This document shows, one piece after another, positions 36,137-46,509 of a DNA stretch of 64,000 nucleotides. The stretch comes from Vanessa cardui (Eukaryota > Arthropoda > Insecta > Lepidoptera > Nymphalidae). The notes beneath the pieces were generated by a model. It did no database searches, had not been told where the DNA came from, and saw nothing but the letters and a program-made list of their open reading frames with translations. The position numbers and the translations under genes are program-made. Numbering within the stretch: position 1 is the first letter of the stretch; each line of letters opens with the position of its first letter. Location: positions 2,976,001 to 3,040,000 of the forward strand of contig NC_061132.1 in NCBI RefSeq assembly GCF_905220365.1, given 5' to 3'.

Positions 36137-39100
36137 ATGGATCTTACCAAGATACACAACGTGTGCGGCCCCCTGGCGACGGTGCTTCGTATCTCAAGCG
36201 CGCTCGGGCTCGTGCCGCTCCGCTTATCACCAGTTAACAACCAGTGTATCCGCGTCTTACCTCTCCAAGTCCAGAGGGACTACTCGAGACGCTCCGGCTA
36301 CAGCGCCTGTTTATCTTACAAGCGTGCAATATTCGGCTATGTTTTGGTATCTGTGTTGAGTAAGTTATTTGTAAAAATGCATTTTCTTATACTTAATCAA
36401 TTTGTGGGTATTATAGTTTTATATTTCTATTATATAATATTTCATTGCATCAAGATCAATTCCTTAAATGGACAAATTATTTTAATTTGAAGGTAAATGT
36501 ATTCGGACTAAATTCGGGCGTCTTCTGACGATATTCTTTGGGTTTACCTGAGTATCGCCCGTTAATCAGATCACTTTGATGAAATCGCTGTATTTTCAAA
36601 TAGACACATGACAAATCAATGGAAGCACGCCTGCGCCCACACACTAGTATTTCGCTTGCAATAATAAAATATATACGAATCCTTACATTAACGGTATTAA
36701 TAACAATAATAGAAACAAATGTGATAAGCATATTTTATTTCGGCCGTTATTACGCTTTTCGGTAGATTCAAATTCCGAAACGGCGGTAGTTTCACACTTT
36801 ATTCAATAAAAGGTTATGTGAATCAAATATGCCAGACAAATGTGGACCTACTTGACTACAGAATACATTTGATTAAAGATTGATTTTTCTCTTTTTCATT
36901 TATTCTCTTTTTCCACGTAGTAGGTGAATACTTCGCTCATCATGAATCGCGTTTACAATAACAGCAGTGATATAAGCGATGTTTTTTTATGGAATAGGTA
37001 GACGGACGAGCATATAGGCCACCTGATGATAAGTGGTCACCATCACCCATAGACAATGACGTTGTAATAAATATTAACTATTCCTTACATCGTCGATGCG
37101 CCACCAACCTTGGGAACTAAGATGCTATGTCCCTTGTGCCTGTAGTTACAATGGCTCACTCACCCTTCAAACTGATGAGTAGGTGGTACCTACCCAGGCG
37201 GGCTTGCACAAAGCCCTACCACCAAGAAGTCTAGTTACTGGCTACCGGCTTACTGCTTTAAGTCTCTCTTAATATATCGTGAGGTATTCAATATTTAATT
37301 AGCAATTCCTAAATACTATTTAGTTGACCTTGAAATCGCCTAGACCCCTTTTTGTTTGTATTTAGTAATTAATAATGTGCTGAAATTGTTGTTTTGCCCA
37401 GAAAGTGAAATTTAAATGTTTATATTTTTGTTTTAATTTACAATATTCTGCTGCCCTTTTTCGTATTAAACATTCCAGTAAACGGACCACCTGATGGTCA
37501 TCATCGCCAATAGACATCGCACCGTTAACAATTTTATCATTCCTCGCAATCCCAATGCGTCACCATCCTTGAAAACTAAGTTGTTATGTCGCTTGTGCCT
37601 TTATTAACGCTTACTCTTAAAACTGGAAAGCAATAAAATAAAGTAAAGCCTTACCACTCATCATATTATAATGAGTGAGTGGTACCTAACCAGACGAGCT
37701 TGTACAAAGCCTTACCACCAAGTCTACCCGGTCTAAACATGGTTTATGTTGTATATTTTTGTTTCAGTTTTATCACAGGTGATTAGTATATTCCTTATGG
37801 ATTATACATTTCAAATAGAAGTTATGACTCGTATCCGGAGAGGAATATCTATATTCTTTTGCGTATCAGTTGAGATTTTATCAGTTTCCTCAATCATCAT
37901 AGCAGCTTTTGATGGCACCAATAGAGTGAAACGATTTTTATCATATTCAAATAAACTTGAAGAGGTAAATTATGCTCGACGGAGTTGTTTATGATGCTAT
38001 TTGTAATATTATGTCTTTTTTCTACCTCTTAAAACGTTGTATTAACTTAAAAAGTAAGTAAAACTTAAATTTGTAATAATCAATACAAAAAAGACGAATA
38101 TTTATGTATAAAAAATACGAGTCCGTAAGAACAGGGACGGACGCAGGGAAGAAGAGGGACGCCCAAAAGAAGTTCGAAAATATGTCCGAAAAATGGCTGG
38201 CGCTATGGGAGAGTATGTGTGAGAGAGAGAACTAAAGTTATTGAGCGTTAGAGTAAGAGAGGAGTCGCCATCGCTGGCGTATGCTTAAGAGAGAGGGAAA
38301 AATGGTCTCCCTCCCATACGAAGTTATCACTCCAATAAAATAAACACGACTTAAATGTATACAGGGTTATTGGTAATTCGACATATTCCCGATCGAAGAA
38401 AAAAATAGATTTTATGATGATATTTTTTTCAAAATAATTTTTTGAAGTTGCATTTATGACAAATTTTAAAATAAGCTAAAAAATGTAATAAGTCGAAAAT
38501 GGTTCACTTTTGGATTACGAGTATGCATAGGGGGGTTAAAATTATTTGAAAGTAGTCCCCTATCACCTCCTAACGGGAATACGTCGAATTACTAATAACC
38601 CTGTATAAACGTATGGTTAACCGTTATCACTCAAAAATTAAATAGTAATGCTGCCAGCTAATAAAAATATGACGATACACAAACAGATAAAAAATCCAAA
38701 TTAAGGATAGACACATAAAAGTCTGTCTGGAGATACAAATATAACAAAAAAAAAACTAGACAAAAAAACGAACTGAATAAACCTTCAAAATATTACACAA
38801 TTTTTTGGGCAGTCGTGTGACATCAACATATTATATAAACATTTTTTCTTGCAGATAAATAACGAACTGGAAAGCAGCCCCTTAGATCTTAAAATAAAGA
38901 ACTCTGGTATTATAATATGTGCACATATATCAACTTTTTTAATTATAGCTTTCTGGAATGGATATTATTTTATAAAAGACACTTTGGCTGCAAAGATATC
39001 TATTAATCAAATCAGTAAGTTATGTGTTCGATAATAATTAATTTATATAAATATTGTTTATTCTCATTTATGAAGGTTTAAATCTTCACCGAATAGTGTT

Positions 39101-42100
39101 TCAAAATTCTGCTTTGTAAAATATGACTGTAAATTTTAAAATATAGTTCAACTAAACTCTGTATTGTAAAAATATAGTATTATTTTCATACTTTTTGTAC
39201 AAAATGGAACAAATATACCTAATAGTCACGCTTTGTATCTGCTTATCATGATAGCTGCGTCAGTAGCTCTAGTTCTTTTCCGGATGACGTAACTTACTCC
39301 TCCTCCATACTTACCTTCCACCTTCGAGCTCAAGCCTGGGTTTCCGGTGGGGGCTTTATTGCAACACAATATCTTCGGATAATTGGAAAGAACCACTACA
39401 CCAAATATTAGCTAGACTTCGCTCTCAGCTTCATTCGCGTTTTAAAATCATATGTCCATCCTTGGAGTTCAAGCTTCATGCTAAATTTTATCAAATATGT
39501 TTCATTGGTTTAGCCGTGAAAGAGAAACAAACATGTATGTAAGTAGCAACATAAGGGACCAGTGGCGTAGTTATCTTAGGGCCAGGTGGTGCTGGGCACC
39601 AGGGCCCCGGAGTTCAGGGGGCCCTCTAAACTAAACCTTAAGCTTCTGAAGCTAGAAAATGACGACCCTGCGTACAAGATTTCTTATTTGATATCTATAA
39701 TTATTAGTTAAAGAGGCACGGGAAAGAAGGGGTGAGGGCCCAATTCTTTATATATGCACCTAGCTACGCCACTGCAGGGGACATTTACATCTTGGTCCCC
39801 AAGGTTGGTTATACATTTGCTTGTAAGCAATTGTTAATCTACGGCGTGAATGCCTATAAGCGATGGTAACCATTAGTCCATTTACCAATCTGCTTACTTA
39901 CTTTAAAATTAATTAGCTTACCGAACGTTTAACAGGTGTTACTGTTGCTTGTTTTAGTATTTGCTTTTGCGGCTGATTTCTCTTTTTGGATGCTTATCTC
40001 ATAATTAATGATTTAAATTTGAACAGGTTCAAAGAAAACAAAAACAATGACAAGTGCGCCTAATGCACATTTGCACAACAGACAATCCGTAATTTTAATA
40101 CAGCGTCTCTGTTGCGCAAATGTTTCGATATGTGAAGTAGTCAGAAGTATTGACGAGGGAGAAGGAGCACTGGTGGCAGCTTTACTCCTTAGTCTGATTA
40201 TATCATGTATGGACTCTTATCACATTATCATAAAAATATTATATATATCCTTAGGTATGGGACTATATTAAATAAATTGAATCTGTTCTTCTATATAAAA
40301 TTATATTAGCATTAACGCAAATTATGGATTTCAGATGAGTGGTCGTACGACAAAACTTTTAAATTTGCGCTGTTTATCGTTTTGGCGTTGTATGAAGTAG
40401 TTCAAATAATTTTCATGGCGGAGCCCTGTCACAGGACCCAAGAGGAAGTATTTATCATTCTACTTTAATTTTATTTTCCTCGACTAGGTAACAGAAAGAA
40501 CGGACAAGAAGGGTCAATGCCTCGTCATAAGAAATTGGCTTATTACTTAACCGAGCCGAGATGGCCCAGTGCTTAGAACGCGTGCATCTTAACCACTGAT
40601 TTCAGGTTCAAACCCAAGCAAGCATCACTATATATATGTGTGCTTAATTTGTGTTTGTAATTCATCTCGTGCTCGGTGGTGAAGGAAAACGTCGTGAGGA
40701 AACCTGCATGTGTCTAATTTTATTGGAATTCTGCCACATGTGCATTCTACCAAGCCGCATTGGAAGAGCGTGTTGGAATATGTTATAAGCCATCTCCTTA
40801 ATGGGAGAGGAGGACTTTAGCCCAGCAGTGGGAAATTTACAGGTTGTTACTCTTTTTTTATTATTTCTTGTAAAAAAGTTATCACGGAGTTTTCTGCAAA
40901 AATTTGAATTCAAATAATAATCAATTAATTTGAAAACTTTCACACTGTTTTACAAAATCTTATAATTATTATTATATCTTCACTAATATTTTCTACAGAA
41001 GCTGATATGTATCTGTTGACAGATTTATAAAATTAATATTAATTTCAGTATATTACGGTATCTACTCCTGAAGATTACTTCATTAATAATTGTGATATTC
41101 AATATGAATGTTACTCTCTGCAAGGATGGAGTGATCAAAATAGTTTTATTGAGATTTTTTTACTATAATATCGACATTTTGTTATTTATCTCTCTCGTAG
41201 AATATAATGACACAGTACTCGATGGATACATTGTCATGTTTTCCATTTCTCCTAAACAGTTCGAAGCAGCCCGGATCCTCGTGAGTCAATTAATGTGTGC
41301 ACCAGCAGAGAAAGAATTTAGAGACGAATTATCTCACTACAGCAATCACTTCGTTGAAAACCCGCCCGCGTTCTCTCCTCTCGGATTATTTGTTCTCGGG
41401 AGACAGTTCGTAATTGCGGTAAAGAGTTCATTTAAAAAAATATTGAATTTAGAAAAATATCGTATCACAGTTGATCAAACCTTTTTGTTCTTTCATCAGG
41501 TTTGCCAACAAAGCCCCAAATTATTAAGTAATTACTAATACTCTTATTTACCCCTTCCTTTAAGCTTATTACTTGTGTTGGGAGTGGGTAATCCAAGGGG
41601 TCAGAATCTATACTTTTACATCGCCAGAAGGCCCCTAATTACACTAGGTTATGTATAATTATTATATACATTATTGTGTTCCGGATTGAAGGCAGTATGA
41701 GCCGGTATACGGCAGAGAATAAGAGTACATTTTTGGAGAAGCCTAATTAATGTACTTTGATGTAAGTGCCAGTTATAGGGTACTAGCGACCCGTCCTGGC
41801 TTCTCACCGGTGCAATACTGATACTAAATATACTACAGAATTGGTTTATTTACCACATCACATTAGAAACTTCTTGAGTGTCCGTGTATTATATACAAAA
41901 ACCTTCCACTTGAATCACTCTATCTATTAAAAACTGCGCATCGAAATCCATTGCGTAGTTTTAAAGATTTAAGCATACATAATAGGAAGCGACATAATAG
42001 GAGCAATTGTCATTTTTATTTCAGGTAATTGGAGGCATTGTCACGTTTTTAGTAATAATTCTACAATTTAATCTAACGGATACCATCAACTTGCAGTCTC

Positions 42101-42105
42101 TGTAA
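36137..42105 (+). CDS. Gustatory receptor GrW4, 7 exons found, TM4 exon lost
   Basis: Exons: 36137-36359, 37768-37964, 38855-39014, 40027-40254, 40335-40447, 41260-41418, 42025-42105, all with GT-AG borders and continuous frame (386 aa). Exon 1 has VLRISSALGLVPLRL; exon 4 (matching exon 5 of relatives) has ANVSICEVVRSIDEGEGALV; exon 6 has FSPLGLFVLGRQ; the last has VTFLVIILQF, the GR signature. Exon order and phases equal those of GrW5/GrW6, except that their 159-bp exon with TM4 and the LNKRLRSL loop has no counterpart between 39015 and 40026. Because that exon is a multiple of three, the frame survives its absence, but the product would have six membrane segments and probably would not fold as a channel. 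Either a recent pseudogene or an unusual receptor. It faces GrW5 tail to tail. Confidence 0.82.
36989..37265 (-). repeat. Second SINE family, long copy in GrW4 intron 1
   Basis: Read on the minus strand it ends tgaccacttatcatcaggtg..atatgctcgtccgtctac and a tail before the T run. It shares this 3' end with LINE-derived tails. The body has gatgctatgtcccttgtgcc and ggtggtacctacccaggcgg. A second, more decayed copy follows at 37450-37735. Confidence 0.65.
37450..37735 (-). repeat. Second SINE family, decayed copy in GrW4 intron 1
   Basis: Same blocks as 36989-37265 in the same orientation (accacctgatggtcatcatc, gttatgtcgcttgtgccttt, gagtggtacctaaccagacg), with an internal near-duplication of ataatgagtgagtgg. 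Confidence 0.55.
38362..38603. mobile_element. 242-bp deletion derivative of the 29054-30047 transposon
   Basis: Ends cagggttattggtaattcga and tcgaattactaataaccctg, with TA on both sides. The inner right half (aatggttcacttttggatta) matches the larger element. It lies in GrW4 intron 2. Confidence 0.8.
39205..39560 (+). other. Disrupted site of the missing TM4 exon in GrW4
   Basis: At 39225-39226 an acceptor-like ctaatag is followed by TCACG, matching the TAACG start of the TM4 exon in GrW5 in phase and position, and the next codons are hydrophobic (TLCICLS). After about eight codons a TGA appears and the sequence turns into repeat-like material (aagcctgggtttccggtggg, gtttagccgtgaaagagaaa). 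I read this as the first codons of the old exon followed by transposon-associated replacement; the similarity is short, so this is an inference. Confidence 0.4.
39560..39774. mobile_element. hAT-like MITE with 8-bp target duplication
   Basis: Terminal inverted repeats cagtggcgtag and ctacgccactg. Flanking octamers taagggac (39552-39559) and caggggac (39775-39782) agree at six of eight positions. An 8-bp duplication and these ends fit hAT elements. No coding capacity. Located in the GrW4 intron that should hold the TM4 exon. Confidence 0.72.
40551..40852 (+). repeat. tRNA-derived SINE, full length, in GrW4
   Basis: A box region gagatggcccagtgcttaga; B box ggttcaaaccc at 40605-40615. Body and tail match 31446-31742. 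It lies in the intron after the exon at 40335-40447. Confidence 0.83.
41785..42003 (-). mobile_element. Non-autonomous Helitron-like element, reversed
   Basis: Reverse complement of the family: begins actagcgacccgtcctggct (CTAGT end inverted), then aatactgatactaaatatac, and ends with the tctttaaaac head block inverted. It lies in the last intron of GrW4, about 20 bp from the acceptor of the final exon. Confidence 0.65.
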
Positions 42106-42585
42106 TGATATAGAAAATAATATATATAATATCCTTAAAGCACTTACCACGCATATTGCCATATGACTAAGTGTAATATTCAACTAGAAAAATATGATTA
42201 CTGAGAATTATAAATTGTGTTTGATTAAGCTTTTATTTTATTAAAATATTCTGCATAACGCTGATTTCTATAATAAATAAATAAATAATGGACAACGTCA
42301 CATACATTACTCTGATTCCAACATATATAAGTAGCTAAAGCACTACAAAAACCCAGAGCCAAGACAACGGAGGTTATCACATTTCATCCCGTTAATGCTT
42401 GCATGCGCCGTTGGTCTCATAGTAGCATTCTGAACTGGACATTGGACTGACAGTTAAGGAAAAAAAGACTCCAATGATATTTGCACGCAAGCCTGTGCAC
42501 TGTGATATCTACATTATTGGCTGGTTTCATGTCAACCTGTCGTTGTATTTCATTTTATTTGGTGCTTCAACGATGTGTACACTGA
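42106..42585. other. No recognisable feature between GrW4 and RTE
   Basis: Contains a short aataaataaataa run near 42270 but no gene or repeat end that I could identify. Confidence 0.4.
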
Positions 42586-44833
42586 TCATCATCAGCCCGT
42601 TTTTGTCCACTGCTGAACATAGGCCTCTCCAAGTGCTCGCCACTGTGGTCTTTCTCCGGCTACTCGCATCCAGCTCCTACCTGCCGCCTTGCGTATATCG
42701 TCTCTCCACCGTGCCTGAGGACGTCCTACACTACGTTTGCCGAGACGCGGTCTCCACTCTAGAACACGTTTTCCCCACCGGTTGTCGGTTCTACGACAAA
42801 TATGACCAGCCCACTGCCACTTCAGTTTACTAATCCGGTGGGCTATGTCGATGACTTTGGTTCTTTGACGGATCATCTCATTTTTGATGCGATCCCTCAG
42901 AGAAACGCCCAGCATCCTTTCCAGTTCAGCGTCTTGAACAAATGCTCCATTGCATTAGTGAACAATTTGGGGGAAATAACGTCCCCGTGTCTCACTCTTC
43001 GATGCAATGGTATGGGATTTGTTTGCCGATTCTGTACTCGGACGGACATGGTGGCAGCTTCATAGAGACATCTCATCGCTTGGATGTATCGCTAATCAAA
43101 TTGGCAACGACCATTTTTAAGCTGTTTAAGAGCAATCTCGATTTTGCCAATATTGTCTTCAGGCAGGTCTTCGGAGAAATGGCGTGTTCATGTAGCTCTA
43201 GAATCCTCATTTTCGGGATCAGGTCGAGATGTATGCGATGCGTATAATCGGCCGTAGAAGTCCTCTACTTCCGAAAGTACTGCCGGCTTGGAAGAAACGA
43301 CCTCTCCACTTGCTGTGGTCAACTTCGCCAGGTGGCTCCTTCCAAGAGATTGTACGAACACCTTAGAACCCCGATTCTGCTCAATAGCTCTTTTAATTGC
43401 ATGAGTATTGGAACACCGGAAGTCGTATCGTACGCGCCTGCTGATCTCTTGTTTTAGTTGCCGTTTCTCTGACGAAGTGACAGGTGGGTTTTCACGTCGT
43501 TTCTTCATGAGCCCTAAAGTCACTTCCGAAAGGTTGGACTTCCTGCCCTTAAGCTGCATGGCACAACATCTCGTGCCTTCTTCCCTGAGAATTCGAAATA
43601 CATTTTCGAGGTTCTGGTTTTCGTCAGTTGTGGTTTCCACAGCAGCGAATCGGTTCTCCAGGATTGACTGGAATGTTTCAGATCCCACAATGGTTTGGAG
43701 CAGCTTTGGTCGGAGCGTGGACTTCATCAGACGGGCGCGCTCGGCCTTAACATTGATATTCAGAGAGCATCGGAGGAGTCGGTGATCACTACCGGTATTG
43801 AACCTATTAATCACTGAGACGTCTCTGAATATATGCCTCTTGTCCGTCATTATGAAGTCGATCTCATTTATTGTCATAGTGTCGAGGCTTTGCCACGTTC
43901 ACTTCCATTTTGGCTGCTTCTTGAAGAAGGAATTCATCAAGAAGAGGCCATCCCGTTCGAGTAAGTTGACAAGCGTTTGTCCTCTATGATTCCTGCTTCC
44001 TAATCCATGGGGTCATACTACCGATTCGCTGCAATTCTGTACTCCCACTTTAGCTTTAAAGTCCTCCATGACAACGTTGTAGTGGGTTTTCGTGGTGAAG
44101 TGGAGGGACCTCGATATGTCATCGAACAATTCTTCCACTTCATCGTCCGAGTGTGTCGAAGTCGGTGCGTACGCTTGCACCACCTTGAAGGTGTACTGTC
44201 TCGGTGAGCTTTATTACGAGATACGCAACCCTGTTCGACACACTAGAGATTTCCACAACGTTGTCAGCTAGGGACTTATTTACCAGAAACCCAACGCCAC
44301 CTTGGGATTGTTGGTCTCCCTCTCGGAAGTACGTTAGGTGGCCCGATTCGAGGATTACGATGTCCTCTCCCTCCCTACGGACTTCACATAGCTCTAATGT
44401 GTGCTACCTAATTTTCCCAAGTTCTACCTCAAGTTGCGCTAGATGCGAGTCAAGCCGTAGCGTGCGTCTGTTATACGTCGTCAGGGCCAGTCGGTTGTGG
44501 TGGCCTCCCGTAGCATCGTTGCCACCATGACGAGGATTAGCGGGCCTGCCGGGAACTGGGGGCCGTGGCTTGCGTGAGTGCTGTATATGGAGATATTGCC
44601 CATAACCGCTACGCTGGGCAGGCGGATTGGTGATCGCAGGACGTAGCTTCTCGCACCGGTGACGCTGCTGCCCATCATCGGCCTGTGGTATTTAGCTACG
44701 CCTATTTTGTTGATGATTATACCGCCATTAGTCGGTCGCCAGAGCCTCATTTGCTGTTTGGCAGGATGCACCACGGGCAGATGACGTTGGCTTGGGGCAC
44801 TAAGGTGTAGTTTGCGCCCCCTTACATCCCTGA
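42586..44833 (-). mobile_element. RTE-type LINE copy 2, endonuclease kept, polymerase palm deleted
   Basis: The minus-strand 5' end at about 44833 matches that of the copy at 10090. The 229-aa frame at 43188-43877 holds the C-terminal endonuclease and linker (NEIDFIMTDKRHIFRDVSVI, RFNTGSDHRLLR, EVEDFYGRLYASHTSRPDPE). A short RT piece follows (RVRHGDVISPKLFTNAMEHL). The frame then jumps to the conserved C-terminus (MLGVSLRDRIKNEMIRQRTK, LKWQWAGHICRRTDNRWGKR, RPQWRALGEAYVQQWTKTG). The catalytic region between is absent. The catcatcagc 3' end is intact. It is better preserved than copy 1. Confidence 0.85.
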
Positions 44834-45200
44834 TTACTTTATTTATACACTGATTATATTAATTTAATATAACAAAGATAACATTATATTGTAAGTGTCA
44901 CAATTACCTAAAGAAGAACACAGCATGCACAAAAAGGAAATAAAAACAAAAAAACTATAAATGACAACTATAAAAATATATACGAGAGTGACTTAGACAT
45001 ATTTTTGCTGCCCAGTACAAAGTTCGTACTGGGGACACAATGAACGTAACATTTAGATTACACTGTTTTGATATTCATCATAAGCATTATGTTCAAATAC
45101 TTACAAATATATAAATTATAATACTTTACAAATGTGTAAATTATTTGACCTAGGTAATCTGGTCGGTACATTAAAAGTAAGCTTTTGTTATAGGGTTGAA
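44834..45200. other. No recognisable feature
   Basis: AT-rich spacer between the RTE element and an old LINE relic. Confidence 0.4.
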
Positions 45201-46135
45201 TTAATAATCGACCCAGTAACGATTTCACTTAGTAATTTTAAGTGAAACAGACGTCTACGTTTCGACAACGGAGTAAGTTTGAAATATTCATGTTCATCGT
45301 AAGATGTGAGTTATGTGTTAAGCTTGCAACTAAAGATTAAGTATATAATGATTTTTTTATAGACAGACTCAAGTTTATCGATGTGGTTCTTATATTTAGA
45401 AGACCAAACTACTGTATTCTAAATTACTCCTCACCAATGCATTGTACCTAACAATTTTTGTAGCTGATTGCTTGAAGTAAAAACCCTAGTATTTTTTATG
45501 CCTCCAGGACTAAGACTTTGATATGTTCATCGAATTTAAGTTTTTGGTCAAAATTTATACCCAAAACCCGCATATTTTTTTACCTCTTTGAGTACCCGTT
45601 TGTATTATATATTGTCGGTTTTCTATATTAGTTTTTGTGAATTTAATATGTTTACATTTTGTTACATTTAAAGTCATTCGTGCTACATGTTACTTTTTTT
45701 GGACCACTCTGCTAGTCTACCTAAGTCATTTTGAAACAAAATAGAGGAGTATCCTTAATCCTAGCCGTAGCTTTTAAGTCATCTGCGAATAGACATTTGT
45801 GAGTTTTGAAAGCATTCACCAATATCGTTTATAAAAACTGTAAACAATTGTGGTCCTAGATGCGAACCCTGTGGGATACCAGACTAAACCTTAAAGGAAT
45901 TGGAAGTATAACCATTTAACACTACTTCGGCAATGCGATTGTTCAGATAAGAATCAAACAACTAAATAAAGGATTCAATATCCCGTGAGATTGTCTAATA
46001 GAATAACTTGATTTACGGTACCGAAGGCCTTACTGAAGTCGGTGTACACCGCCTCTACCGGAATTCGTCTATCGCAGCGCATTCATTACTTGCAGTTGAT
46101 CGCTTCTTGTAAAAACGTGCAGGGCCTCTATTTTT
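45200..46135 (-). mobile_element. Old LINE reverse transcriptase relic
   Basis: Minus-strand translation shows scattered RT blocks with many stops: VYTDFSKAFGTVNQVILLDN near the 5' end, then a GLVWYPTGF-like decayed motif B, ARMTLNVTKCKHIKFTKTNI, and a final LGFLL-type region. Catalytic residues are no longer readable. It is a different family from the LINEs at 32 and 54 kb and far more decayed. Confidence 0.7.
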
Positions 46136-46509
46136 AACTGAGAAACAGATATCGATTAATACTTATAGAAAAAAATAATATAAAAAAGACGAGCTCAATT
46201 TCTTTCGGCGGTTCTTTCAGGTCATGGGATTTCTTTTTAGGAACCGGTGGTAGTGATTGATTTGACAAACAAGTAAGCGTCATGTATATTGAAGAAAATA
46301 ATTTAATTTGGTTTTACATGAAGTCTCACAAACTTATTACTGAACCAAATAGAAAATATAATAAGTATACTCGTATGATATATGAATGATTGAAAAACAA
46401 ATATTAAAACACATTTTTTTATTCAGAAAAAGCAATATTCATTATTTCATAAAGAAATGACGTTTCTCCACGTTTTGAAGATCAAACTTATGGTTATTTC
46501 GTGTTAAGT

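Noticed and set aside
41092..41259. N-terminal extension of the GrW4 exon at 41260
   Set aside because: The same logic: the acceptor tttctcctaaacag at 41259 matches the family phase; the extension has no counterpart in relatives.
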